Positions 6,832 through 13,640 of a DNA stretch of 16,138 bases are shown one piece after another; positions within the stretch are counted from its first letter, which is position 1, and every line of letters begins with the position of its first letter. A program made the position numbers and the translations under genes. The notes under the pieces are model-generated. The model saw nothing but the letters and a program-made list of their open reading frames with translations. It did no database searches and had not been told where the DNA came from. The stretch is from DATGHS01 sp035307785. Its GTDB lineage: Bacteria; Planctomycetota; Planctomycetia; Gemmatales; Gemmataceae. The stretch is from the NCBI GenBank assembly GCA_035307785.1, contig DATGHS010000418.1, positions 1 to 16,138 of the forward strand, written 5' to 3'.

Positions 6832-7917
6832 TCACTGTACCCTCAGTTTCACGGTAACCGGGAAATGGTCGCTGTAGCCGCGTCCGCCGCTGTCGCGCTC
6901 GTTGCCGAAGCGCCACGGCCGCCGGAGTGTCGAGCCAGGGCGGATCATGCCCTGGGTCCAGGTCTGCGCAGTATCCGCCAGGCAGGTCCAGCCCTTGGCA
7001 TCCAGCAGGCCCGGCGAGACGCAAATGTGATCGTATACCAGCGGTTTGTGGTAATAATGGGTGCCGAAGTTTGCGGAGTTCTTGCCGGCAAAGAGATCAA
7101 GCAGCAGCGGTTGCTCATGCGAATTGCGTACGGCTTCCGCGTCGGCTCCGGCATGCAAATGCTTCACCACGGCTTCATCGCTCGGTTCCGTGTTAAAGTC
7201 GCCGCATACCAGCAAATCGACGGCAGAATCGGCCCGAAATTTGCGCGAATACTCGTCATAGATCTCATCGGCGTAATGATCGCGCTTATGGTCGGTCTTA
7301 TCGCTGAGTTGCGAGGTCCAGTGGCTGGCAATGATTTCAAGATCTTGATTGGCCGCTGTGATGTGCGCTTCGAGAATGCGTAAGCCTTTACCATGCAACT
7401 GCGGAGTGCCGGTGGCCGGTACGCGGCTGATGACCGCCGGCGCTATGTGCCGGCCATCTGAGACCTCCTTCATTTGCACTTCGCCATACGGCGTTGCTCC
7501 GGCCGGCAAACGGCTGTTTAACTCGGCCCGCAAGGCCTCTGCCGCACGAATCGTCTCCACCTCGACGATGGCCAGTATATCTGGCCCTTTGCCGTCGTTC
7601 ATCTGCAAGAGAATGTCAGCGAGATGGGTTACTTTGAGGCGAAAGTCTTCCGGATGATTGGCAAACCAATTGTCGTACTCTTCATCCACGTGGTTGCGTT
7701 TATCGTGTTGGTCGTCGAAAAAGTTTTCGGTGTTCCAGAAACAAAAGAGATACTCGCCCGCTTGGGCAGTCGTCGCCGCCGGCTGGGGATTATTCGACCC
7801 GCCTGGGTGAAATTGAATCCAGCCCTCGCGGCGCGCCAACAGGAGAACGATTAGCACGAGTACGGCAATGAGAAGCAGCGTGGTCCACGGACTAGCAGCT
7901 CGGGAGCGTGGCGACAT
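6832..7917 (-). CDS. Membrane-anchored endonuclease/exonuclease/phosphatase-family protein
   Basis: A 361-aa metal-dependent phosphoesterase of the DNase I-like (EEP) fold. One transmembrane anchor (about residues 12-28, TTLLLIAVLVLIVLLLA) is followed by an exported catalytic domain. The signature residues appear in order: WNTENFFDD (Asn62, Glu64), DILAIVEVE (Glu119 or Glu121, metal), ASHW (His199), GDFNTEPSD (Asp240, Asn242), DHICVSPGLL and YSDHFPV (Asp350, His351). A complete set implies activity. The substrate cannot be read from sequence; extracellular DNA or a phosphodiester are possible. The ATG at 7917 has only a weak upstream AGTAGG. It may be cotranscribed with hemX, 141 nt downstream, but the repeat between them leaves this open. 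Confidence 0.88.
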   Translation of the reverse strand: MSPRSRAASPWTTLLLIAVLVLIVLLLARREGWIQFHPGGSNNPQPAATTAQAGEYLFCFWNTENFFDDQHDKRNHVDEEYDNWFANHPEDFRLKVTHLADILLQMNDGKGPDILAIVEVETIRAAEALRAELNSRLPAGATPYGEVQMKEVSDGRHIAPAVISRVPATGTPQLHGKGLRILEAHITAANQDLEIIASHWTSQLSDKTDHKRDHYADEIYDEYSRKFRADSAVDLLVCGDFNTEPSDEAVVKHLHAGADAEAVRNSHEQPLLLDLFAGKNSANFGTHYYHKPLVYDHICVSPGLLDAKGWTCLADTAQTWTQGMIRPGSTLRRPWRFGNERDSGGRGYSDHFPVTVKLRVQ

Positions 7918-8010
7918 GAATGACCTACTCGTTCAAATGAGGCGACCATCGGTCCGTGACTGCTGGGCACTATAGTGGATGCTACTGGGAACGGCGACAC
8001 CGAATCGGCA

Positions 8011-8039
8011 TTGCTTCCTTCCGGCGGCGTTGCTATAGG
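8011..8039 (+). promoter_or_regulatory. Possible promoter of the 170-aa protein gene
   Basis: TTGCTT (8011-8016) and TATAGG (8034-8039) are separated by 17 nt and would give a leader of about 30 nt. Both hexamers deviate from consensus, so this is a weak call. Confidence 0.3.
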
Positions 8040-8075
8040 GCGGCTCGGAAATTCGATCCTCCCAAGGAGAGGGCC

Positions 8076-8588
8076 ATGAAAACCGCCAGCGTATGCGGGG
8101 GCATCATTATCGGTTTCGTGCTAGGCATTGCCGGCACGGCGTTTTGCCTCACCCCCGCTTTTAACCCGGTTATCCACAATCACTTGCAACCGCAACCGCT
8201 GCAGGCCGGAAGCAACGACCGCTATGACGATTACGTCATGTGCACTGGCGCGGCGTCCATCTTTCAGCGCGCCCCAACCGACGGCGTTTGGCTGCTCGAT
8301 TATCGGGGGGGCAAGTTGCTGGGCACGATTATCGACCGCAGCCAAGGCAAAATCATCGGCTGGGCGGAAATGAACTTGGTGCAAGAATTCGGCATTCCGC
8401 CCAAGCAGCCCGTCCATTTCATGATGACGACGGGAAATATCGCTCAAGGCCAGGCAGCCTTGTACGTGGCAGAAACGACGACCGGCAAGTTCGGCGTCTA
8501 CACGCTTGGCACCGACCCGACCGGCCAACAGCAGGGCCTGGTCATCCGCCGGCATGACATGACGACGTTTCGTAAGGGACCTGGCTAA
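8076..8588 (+). CDS. Membrane-anchored or secreted protein of unknown function
   Basis: A 170-aa protein not assigned to a named family. An N-terminal hydrophobic segment (about residues 5-25, SVCGGIIIGFVLGIAGTAFC) acts as an anchor or signal. The soluble part has a repeated beta-strand pattern, including GVWLLDYRGGKLLGTIID, PVHFMMTTGNIAQGQAALYVAET and FGVYTLGTDP. It resembles small planctomycete proteins that seem to form a propeller-like blade, but this is an impression only. The start at 8076 is chosen because AGGAGA lies 5-10 nt upstream. The frame opens earlier, at 7956, but that segment has no ribosome binding site and an unlikely Arg-rich composition. It stands alone between divergent and downstream units. 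Confidence 0.8.
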   Translation: MKTASVCGGIIIGFVLGIAGTAFCLTPAFNPVIHNHLQPQPLQAGSNDRYDDYVMCTGAASIFQRAPTDGVWLLDYRGGKLLGTIIDRSQGKIIGWAEMNLVQEFGIPPKQPVHFMMTTGNIAQGQAALYVAETTTGKFGVYTLGTDPTGQQQGLVIRRHDMTTFRKGPG

Positions 8589-8600
8589 GCCGCAAGCGGC

Positions 8601-8629
8601 TTGTCGAAAGTGAGCGGCTCTCGTATCAT
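8601..8629 (+). promoter_or_regulatory. Promoter of the small basic protein gene
   Basis: TTGTCG (8601-8606) and TATCAT (8624-8629) are separated by exactly 17 nt. The -10 matches 5 of 6 consensus bases. The predicted leader is about 38 nt and ends in a strong ribosome binding site. Confidence 0.5.
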
Positions 8630-8673
8630 CTCTACTTCGCTAAACTGAAGACAACGTGGTTGGAGGAGAGAAT

Positions 8674-8760
8674 ATGGGAGCCCGCCGTCGCGGCAGTGGT
8701 CGCCGGAAAGTCGGCCGTAAGAAACGCCGGATGCGCTCACGCATTCGGCACAGAAAATAG
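8674..8760 (+). CDS. Small Arg/Lys-rich protein, AURKAIP1/COX24-like
   Basis: A 28-aa frame beginning MGARRRGSGRRKVG and ending RMRSRIRHRK; about half of the residues are Arg or Lys. GGAGGAG (8662-8668) precedes the ATG by 5 nt, and a promoter-like pair with 17-nt spacing lies upstream, so it has all the marks of a real gene despite its length. The composition and KKRRMRSRIRHRK core resemble the short bacterial proteins of the AURKAIP1/COX24 (mitoribosomal mS38-like) family, which bind ribosomal RNA. A role at the ribosome is therefore inferred. Another small nucleic-acid-binding peptide is the alternative. A palindromic repeat starts 9 nt after the stop. Confidence 0.7.
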   Translation: MGARRRGSGRRKVGRKKRRMRSRIRHRK

Positions 8761-8768
8761 TCGGTCGC

Positions 8769-8836
8769 CAGTAGTCCGTAGTCAGGGGCAATTCTTTGAA
8801 AAAGCAATCACTAGTATCCGCCACTACGGACTGCTG
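8769..8836. repeat. Palindromic repeat with AGTCCGTAGT arms
   Basis: CAGTAGTCCGTAGT (8769-8782) and ACTACGGACTGCTG (8823-8836) are inverted copies with one mismatch and a 40-nt loop. Related TAGTCCG/CGGACT words continue to 8852. It fills the gap between the 28-aa gene and the convergent SDR gene. No T-tract follows, so a terminator role is uncertain. Confidence 0.75.
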
Positions 8837-8858
8837 ACCACGGACTTCGGACTATTCC

Positions 8859-9599
8859 TCACATCGTTCTTCCCCCATCCACCACGACTACCTGGCCGGT
8901 CATCAGCGCGGTTCCCGTCGCCAGGAACACGATCGCATCAGCAATATCGTCCGGGGTTGCGGCACGCTGCATGGGCGTATTCGCCAGAGATTTCTCCACC
9001 ATATCTGCGCGGCCGGCCAACCAGCGTGTAATAACCGGCCCCGGCGCCACCGCATTGACGCGCACATCCGGCGCGAAGGCCCGCGCCAGCGCTTGCGTGA
9101 GGCAATTGAGTGCCGCCTTGCTCATCGCATAAGGAATCGAGCTGCCGTAGCCTTGCAATCCTGCAACGGAAGTGATGTTCACAATGTTGCCTTTGCGCAC
9201 CTTTAATAAAGGCATCGCCGCTCGACAACAATAAAAGGTCCCCAGCATGTTCACCCGGAAAATGTCTTCCCAGACCTGCTCGGTCAGGGCGTCGAGATCG
9301 GTGTGCGGAACAAAATGGGTGGTGCCAGCATTATTCACCAGTACGTCGAGCCCGCCGAGTTCCTCGCGGCACCGGCCAAGCATTGCCCGTACTCCGGCAT
9401 CATCGCCGACGGAAGTGTGACACAGAATCGCCGGAACGCCGGCTGCTCGGACAGCAGCTACAGTTTCTTCGGCTTCACGCTCAGACTTGGAGTAATTGAC
9501 CGCGACTGCATAGCCGAGCTTAGCGAAGCGAATGGCTGTCGCCCGGCCAATGCCGACCGCGGAGCCGGTCACCAGCGCAACTTTTCGGGTGGATGACAT
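8859..9599 (-). CDS. Short-chain dehydrogenase/reductase, FabG-like
   Basis: A 246-aa classical SDR, an NAD(P)-dependent oxidoreductase. It has the cofactor motif TGSAVGIG (11-18), NNAG (89-92), active-site Asn117, Ser144 and the Tyr157-x-x-x-Lys161 pair in YAMSK, then NAVAPGPV and the C-terminal DDIADAIVFLATGTALMTGQ and VVDGG. All catalytic residues are present and length is typical. FabG (3-oxoacyl-ACP reductase) and other alcohol or sugar dehydrogenases share this signature, so the substrate is open. The cofactor loop NYSKSE at the end of strand 2 allows NADPH. It lies 7 nt downstream of the Dabb gene and probably shares its message; the ribosome binding site is weak. Confidence 0.93.
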   Translation of the reverse strand: MSSTRKVALVTGSAVGIGRATAIRFAKLGYAVAVNYSKSEREAEETVAAVRAAGVPAILCHTSVGDDAGVRAMLGRCREELGGLDVLVNNAGTTHFVPHTDLDALTEQVWEDIFRVNMLGTFYCCRAAMPLLKVRKGNIVNITSVAGLQGYGSSIPYAMSKAALNCLTQALARAFAPDVRVNAVAPGPVITRWLAGRADMVEKSLANTPMQRAATPDDIADAIVFLATGTALMTGQVVVVDGGRTM

Positions 9600-9606
9600 A
9601 ATTTAC

Positions 9607-9939
9607 TCACTTGGGCAAGCATTGTTCAACGAGCGAATCAAAGACCCGCACCTGCCGCCAGTTGGCCTTATTCTCGGCGATGAACTGCAAGTGGGCCGGA
9701 TCGGTTTGATAGGCATCATGGGCCGCACGGCTCGTGAAGACAATATGCAAACCTACGTCGAAATCGCGGACATTGACCGGCCGGGTCAACTCCGGTTCTA
9801 CCCGTCCGCAAGCGAAATAGCGGATGCCGGGCTGCACGGTGAGGTACTTTTTGCAGGCCGCAACCATCGCTGCCACATTCGCTGGTGAATTATCATTGAG
9901 GGTGAAAAACACATTGTGCGCTAGCAGTGGTTCAGCCAT
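9607..9939 (-). CDS. Dabb-family stress-responsive alpha/beta-barrel protein
   Basis: A 110-aa ferredoxin-like dimeric barrel protein. Family features are the N-terminal HNVFFTL strand, the helix NVAAMVAACKKYL, GIRYFACGRVE, the central DVGLHIVFTSRAAHDAYQTD and the closing HLQFIAENKANWRQVRVFDS. Most Dabb proteins have no assigned enzyme activity; some in other lineages act in polyketide cyclisation or stress response. The start at 9939 has GAGGAG about 8 nt upstream. It is the first gene of a probable two-gene unit with the SDR oxidoreductase, which suggests, without proving, action on the same small molecule. Confidence 0.88.
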   Translation of the reverse strand: MAEPLLAHNVFFTLNDNSPANVAAMVAACKKYLTVQPGIRYFACGRVEPELTRPVNVRDFDVGLHIVFTSRAAHDAYQTDPAHLQFIAENKANWRQVRVFDSLVEQCLPK

Positions 9940-9978
9940 TGGAGCATCTCCTCGGGAAGATCAGTGGTTGTTGTGGCA

Positions 9979-9987
9979 TGATATGAT
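9979..9987 (+). promoter_or_regulatory. Possible extended -10 promoter of the lipoate-ligase-like gene
   Basis: TGATATGAT has TG plus a 5/6 -10 hexamer. Transcription from near 9994 would begin just after the upstream ATG at 9990, favouring translation from 10065. No good -35 is present. Confidence 0.35.
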
Positions 9988-10064
9988 GAATGCATGGACA
10001 AGCCAGCCACTTACATACACTAAGCACTTACCGCTCCTTGAAGCTAAATCGTGCGTTTGAACCG

Positions 10065-10781
10065 ATGCAGCATCTCTCCCTTACATTGCCGACTCTGCCC
10101 GAGAACTTGGCGCTGGACGAAGCACTATTGCTCGAAGCGGAGGATGGCCGCAGCGACGAAATTCTGCGCTTCTGGCAATGGCCGAGCTGGGCCGTGGTAC
10201 TGGGTGCCGGCGGTGTAGTATCAGACGACGTGGAATCCGAAGCTTGCGAAAAAGACGGCGTGCCGATCTTCCGGCGGTCTAGCGGTGGTGGCACGGTTTT
10301 GCTCGGTCCCGGCTGCTTCCTCTTTACACTCGTCCTCAATATGGAGCGGCGCCCGGAACTACAACAGATTGGTTCTTCCTACCGGTTTATCCTGACCCGG
10401 GTCGCCGCGAGTTTGCGTGATTTGGAGTCGAACATTGAGCTGGCCGGCACGAGCGATTTGGCGATCTTGGGAAGGAAGTTTTCCGGCAATTCGCAACAAC
10501 GCAAACGACGAGTCCTCATGCACCATGGCACGATCTTGCACGGCATGGATTTTTCGCAAGTGAGCCGGTACCTCCAATTACCGCCGCGGCAGCCCGACTA
10601 TCGCGGCCGGCGCGCACACGAGGAATTTTTGATGAACCTGAGGCTTGAGACCAGCGAAATTCAGTCGCGCATCCGATCGGTTTGGCAGGCAACGGTCGAG
10701 CGTCACGATTGGCCGCAAGAACGCGTGGCGCAGCTGACGCACGAGCGGTTTGGGCAAAGAGACTGGATTAATCGGCGGTGA
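10065..10781 (+). CDS. Lipoate-protein ligase A family protein
   Basis: A 238-aa protein of the BPL/LplA/LipB catalytic fold, which transfers lipoyl, octanoyl or related acyl groups to a lysine of target domains. Signature elements are NLALDEALLLEAE (14-26), the acyl-binding loop RRSSGGGTVLLGPG (70-83), DLAILGRKFSGNSQQR with the conserved Lys138, and LMHHGTILHGMDF. Catalytic architecture is intact, while the C-terminal accessory domain of E. coli LplA is absent, as in short LplA/LipM-like proteins. The start at 10065 matches the usual N-terminus and the predicted promoter; a longer frame from 9990 adds 25 unconvincing residues. No lipoylated enzyme or lipA gene is in the window, so whether it uses free lipoate or acyl-ACP is open. 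Confidence 0.88.
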   Translation: MQHLSLTLPTLPENLALDEALLLEAEDGRSDEILRFWQWPSWAVVLGAGGVVSDDVESEACEKDGVPIFRRSSGGGTVLLGPGCFLFTLVLNMERRPELQQIGSSYRFILTRVAASLRDLESNIELAGTSDLAILGRKFSGNSQQRKRRVLMHHGTILHGMDFSQVSRYLQLPPRQPDYRGRRAHEEFLMNLRLETSEIQSRIRSVWQATVERHDWPQERVAQLTHERFGQRDWINRR

Positions 10782-10833
10782 AGTGTAAAGGAAGGCGGCG
10801 CAAGAATGCATGGTAGCCCGAGCCCATGCCGAA

Positions 10834-11709
10834 TCACGAGTTCAAATTCTTTTCTCGAAAAAACTCCCAAATCGTCTTCGTCGCATTAACTCGAGCCAAA
10901 TAGGGGCCGGCGATTCGCTCACTTAAGCCGCCATAGCCGCCCGGCCAATGGTGGCCGAGTCCAGCAATTATCCGCGCCTCGAGCATCGGCCCGAATCGAG
11001 CAACCGTGTACAGATTCTCGAGTTTTACATCGGGCGGGTCGGACGGCCCTCTCGACAATGTGGCCCAGCGAGCCAGCGTGTCCCGTACGGGCGGCTTGTT
11101 CACACGCTTACCCCAAGGCGTTTCCACTGTGCCTCCGTCGAGCGGCACCAACGGATCTTTGTCACCGACTAAGTAAAGGGCGGGCACGGTGCGCTTGGGA
11201 TTTGGCCCCCGCTGCCAGCAGTAGCCCGCTACTGGGGCAATCGCCGCGATGTGCTCAGAAAGCTCCAACCCGATCCGAAATGCCATCGACGCTCCGTTGG
11301 AGAAGCCGGTCACGTAAATCCGCGCCCGGTCCACGGGCAAATGCTTCGGCAATTCGTTGAGCAGCGCTCGCAGAAATCCGACGTCATCAGCCTGAACCCA
11401 ACTGGCCGGCGGCAAGCCGGAACCGTCATTCCACACGCGAGGGTTCTTGAAGAATTGCAGTGGCATATCCGGCTGCGGCAACGTGGCGTCCGGCAAGACC
11501 ACAACGAATTTCTCGCGCTCAGCTTCTTCGTTCCAGCGCGTTTCCAACAGCATCCACGGACTCGTGCCGCCGGCCCCGTGCAGCATCAGCACGACGGGCC
11601 AAGCGTCGGTGGACATGCCGGCGGGCACATACAAAAGGGCGTGGCGGTCCAAGCCGGCCCATTGCAGCCGCAACTGATGAGAGCCGGGTTCTTCAAAAGC
11701 GCCAGCCAT
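10834..11709 (-). CDS. Alpha/beta-hydrolase, LpqC/PHB-depolymerase-like esterase
   Basis: A 291-aa serine hydrolase. It shows VVLMLHGAGGTSPWML (oxyanion loop), DDVGFLRALL, the nucleophile elbow GFSNGASMA with Ser137, GDKDPLVPLDGG with the acid near Asp183/Asp185, and GLGHHWPGG with the catalytic His253 or His254. This order and the HHWPGG ending are typical of the polyhydroxybutyrate depolymerase / feruloyl esterase group. No clear signal peptide is seen at MAGAFEEPG, unlike many secreted relatives, so it may be cytoplasmic. GAAGGA about 9 nt upstream supports the start. It converges on the lipoate-ligase-like gene (52-nt gap without an evident terminator) and diverges from the exported LolA-like protein. 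Confidence 0.87.
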   Translation of the reverse strand: MAGAFEEPGSHQLRLQWAGLDRHALLYVPAGMSTDAWPVVLMLHGAGGTSPWMLLETRWNEEAEREKFVVVLPDATLPQPDMPLQFFKNPRVWNDGSGLPPASWVQADDVGFLRALLNELPKHLPVDRARIYVTGFSNGASMAFRIGLELSEHIAAIAPVAGYCWQRGPNPKRTVPALYLVGDKDPLVPLDGGTVETPWGKRVNKPPVRDTLARWATLSRGPSDPPDVKLENLYTVARFGPMLEARIIAGLGHHWPGGYGGLSERIAGPYLARVNATKTIWEFFREKNLNS

Positions 11710-11831
11710 CCGAATGATCCTTCTTCCGAAGTTTCAGCATTCGCGTCAACTGCCTTGCTGCAGATTACAATATCGGCCGGCGCGGCACGAAGAACATTGA
11801 GTCGTTCCCCATTCCTTAGAGGAGATCTCTA

Positions 11832-12572
11832 ATGCGCTTCACCGCCTTGTTGGCCATTGCATGCATTGTAATTCTCGCCAGCAGCGCTCCGGCAGACGAT
11901 GCCAAGAATATTTTGGACCAAGCCGTGAAGGCTCAGGGTGGACCCGCCAACGCGGCGAAACTGCAAAACGCGTTCCTCAAAGGGAAATCAAGCGTCACGG
12001 ATGGCGGTAACGGCCTGACGCTAGCCTTCGAATTGTCGATGCAAGGGTTGGACAAGGCGAGGCTGGAGTTGGAAATCAACAGCATGTTTCATTTGACGGT
12101 GGGGCTGAACGGCGACAGATCGTGGAGATATGATCCGAATCAGAATAAGACCGAGGAAGGGAAGAAAGAGGAAACGGCGCTGGTTCGCCAGTTCCTAATG
12201 ACCATTCGCGCCGCGGTCAGTCCCGCGAGCATAACAGGGAAAGACTTGCAACTGGCCCACGGAGGAGAAGGCAAAGTGAACGACGCCGAAGTCGTAATTT
12301 TGCGCATCAGTCAAAAGGACCGGCCGGACATTTCATTGCTCTACGACAAGAAAACGGGGCTGCCGTTGAAGGCGGAGACTCGTCTCAAGGAACCCAATGG
12401 CGGCATGGAGGCCAACTACGAATTCTTTTTTTCTGATTTCAAGGACGTCGACGGTGTCAAGCACTTTGCGAAAATCAAATTCGTTCGCGAAGGAAAGGAC
12501 GTTGCCGAAGTGGAGCTGAGTGACTTCAAGGTGGATCAGAAGTTCGAAGCCGCGATTTTTGACAAACCGTGA
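11832..12572 (+). CDS. Exported LolA-like protein of unknown function
   Basis: A 246-aa protein with a signal peptide (about residues 1-21: basic start, LLAIACIVILASSA, cleavage near APA-DD). The mature part starts AKNILDQAVKAQGGPANAAKL and continues with alternating strands such as RPDISLLYDKKTGLPLKAET and NYEFFFSDFKDVDGVKHFAK, ending SDFKVDQKFEAAIFDKP. This layout resembles the LolA/LppX-type half-barrel fold that carries lipid groups in the periplasm. No cysteine lipobox is seen. The match is by pattern, not by a named family. AGAGGAGA (11818-11825) is a strong ribosome binding site for ATG 11832. It is monocistronic, followed by a 26-bp perfect hairpin at 12645. Confidence 0.8.
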   Translation: MRFTALLAIACIVILASSAPADDAKNILDQAVKAQGGPANAAKLQNAFLKGKSSVTDGGNGLTLAFELSMQGLDKARLELEINSMFHLTVGLNGDRSWRYDPNQNKTEEGKKEETALVRQFLMTIRAAVSPASITGKDLQLAHGGEGKVNDAEVVILRISQKDRPDISLLYDKKTGLPLKAETRLKEPNGGMEANYEFFFSDFKDVDGVKHFAKIKFVREGKDVAEVELSDFKVDQKFEAAIFDKP

Positions 12573-12644
12573 CTCGTCTGCATTCAGTCGGGAAGCCCCG
12601 ACATGCCTTCGCTGCCGACCGATATGCTCTGGAAGTAATGGGTT

Positions 12645-12707
12645 GAGCCGGGAGCGCGAGCGACCGGATGTTGGGCCCCCTCATCCGGTCGCTCGCGCTC
12701 CCGGCTC
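12645..12707. repeat. 26-bp perfect inverted repeat
   Basis: Arm 12645-12670 (GAGCCGGGAGCGCGAGCGAC...) and arm 12682-12707 are perfect reverse complements over 26 nt around an 11-nt loop. It lies 70 nt after the LolA-like gene. Perfect arms suggest a recent or maintained mobile palindrome; it could also block 3' exonucleases. Confidence 0.9.
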
Positions 12708-12782
12708 CGTCGTAGTAGCGCATCCTTATCTCCCGCACCAAAATTAGACAAATCTTTTTGCCAGTGAATGGCCAAACTGCGC

Positions 12783-12811
12783 TTTACAGGATATGTATAT
12801 ATATGTACACT
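12783..12811 (+). promoter_or_regulatory. Candidate imuA promoter with AT palindrome (possible SOS operator)
   Basis: TTTACA (12783-12788) and TACACT (12806-12811) are separated by 17 nt. Across the spacer and the start of the -10 lies TGTATATATATGTACA (12794-12809), a near-palindrome ending in TGT and ACA. Its placement and AT core recall LexA operators, although the half-site spacing is 2 nt longer than in the enteric CTGT-N8-ACAG. imuA-imuB-dnaE2 cassettes are LexA-regulated in several bacteria; LexA control here is inferred. Confidence 0.45.
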
Positions 12812-12819
12812 ATTTGGCG

Positions 12820-12898
12820 CGTAGGTGGGCCAAGCAGGATGCGCCGGCCCACCGCTTGCCAACGGTGGGCCAGCGTATCCTGCTTGGCCCACCCTACG
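12820..12898. repeat. Long palindromic repeat in the imuA leader
   Basis: Arms 12820-12854 (CGTAGGTGGGCCAAGCAGGA...) and 12863-12898 are inverted copies with two mismatches and one indel around an 8-nt loop. In the predicted imuA mRNA this forms a very stable hairpin ending 19 nt before the ATG, which could restrict translation. Confidence 0.88.
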
Positions 12899-12917
12899 AT
12901 TTCGCGGGGGAATCGCC

Positions 12918-13640
12918 ATGGATCACGCTGCACGACTGAACCTGATTCAAGATCTGCGCGAGCGGAGCCGGCAGCTGGAAGCATCGCCGGGGCGCGGGCA
13001 AGCGCTAGAAGCGGCTGCGCCCGCGCCGCAGCTGCTTCGTCAGCTGCTTCGGGGCGAAATCGAGCGCGGCACGCTGGTGGAATGGCTGAACGAAAGCGCC
13101 GGTAGCGGCGGTGTGATGCTGGCCCTGGCTGTGGCCGCTTTCGTGCTTCAGCGCGGGGGCGTGCTTGTGCTGATCGACGGTCCCGGCGAATTCTACCCAC
13201 CGGGGCTGGCCGGGCTGGGCGTGCCGCTGGAGCGCACCGTGATCGTGCGGCCGGGCGACACACTTTCGGCACTATGGGCGTGGGAGCAAGCGCTGCGCTG
13301 CAAGGCCGTGGCGGTGACGCTGGGCCGGCTCGAACGGCTAAACGACCGGCTATTTCATCGCTTCCAGCTGGCGGCGGAGACCGGAGGCGGGCTCGGCTTC
13401 CTGCTGCGGCCGGCAGCGCGAGCCGGGCCGTCGAAGGCGGCGCTGCGCTTGCGGGTGGCGGCCCGGCCTTGCCAGGAGCCGCTGTCTCTGGTGCGGCGTT
13501 TGCAGGTGGAAGTGCTGTATCGTCGGGGCGGGGCCGCGGGGGCTGCGGCCGAACTGGAGTTGGGGCATGACACGAATCCTGTGCGTCTGCTTTCCGAACT
13601 GGCCGATCCAGCGCCGGCAGCGCGCGCAACTGGCGCCTGA
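12918..13640 (+). CDS. imuA: ImuA, accessory protein of the translesion mutasome
   Basis: A 240-aa RecA/SulA-like protein of the damage-induced mutagenesis cassette. After an N-terminal helix (LIQDLRERSRQLE) come GTLVEWLNESAGSGGVMLAL, VLIDGPGEFYPPGL, LERTVIVRPGDTLSALWAWEQALRC and VTLGRLERLNDRLFHRFQLA, which keep the RecA core layout. The Walker A position (ESAGSGGVML) lacks the P-loop lysine, so ATP hydrolysis is doubtful, as expected for this family. In other bacteria ImuA works with ImuB and DnaE2. The start at 12918 agrees with family length; the frame is open to 12825 only through the leader palindrome. The 3' end overlaps imuB by 74 nt. Confidence 0.85.
   Translation: MDHAARLNLIQDLRERSRQLEASPGRGQALEAAAPAPQLLRQLLRGEIERGTLVEWLNESAGSGGVMLALAVAAFVLQRGGVLVLIDGPGEFYPPGLAGLGVPLERTVIVRPGDTLSALWAWEQALRCKAVAVTLGRLERLNDRLFHRFQLAAETGGGLGFLLRPAARAGPSKAALRLRVAARPCQEPLSLVRRLQVEVLYRRGGAAGAAAELELGHDTNPVRLLSELADPAPAARATGA

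Larger units (their letters stand above)
12573..12917. other. Repeat-rich region upstream of imuA
   Basis: 345 nt without a gene. It contains the 26-bp perfect palindrome at 12645-12707, the candidate imuA promoter and AT palindrome at 12783-12811, and a second long palindrome at 12820-12898 that would lie in the imuA leader. Nothing else was recognised. Confidence 0.7.

Noticed and set aside
6865..7383. 172-aa plus-strand frame opposite the EEP-fold gene
   Set aside because: It has no ribosome binding site or family features, while the opposite strand carries a full set of EEP catalytic motifs.
8587..8602. Short AAGCCG/CGGCTT hairpin at the end of the 170-aa gene as a terminator
   Set aside because: Only about 6 bp with a 4-nt loop and no T-run; it also abuts the promoter of the next small gene.
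9990..10064. Upstream ATG for the lipoate-ligase-like protein
   Set aside because: The extra 25 residues do not fit the family N-terminus and the ATG lies at or before the predicted transcript start.
12645..12707. Rho-independent terminator of the LolA-like gene
   Set aside because: The stem is perfect but no T-tract follows on either strand; it is better described as a dispersed palindrome.
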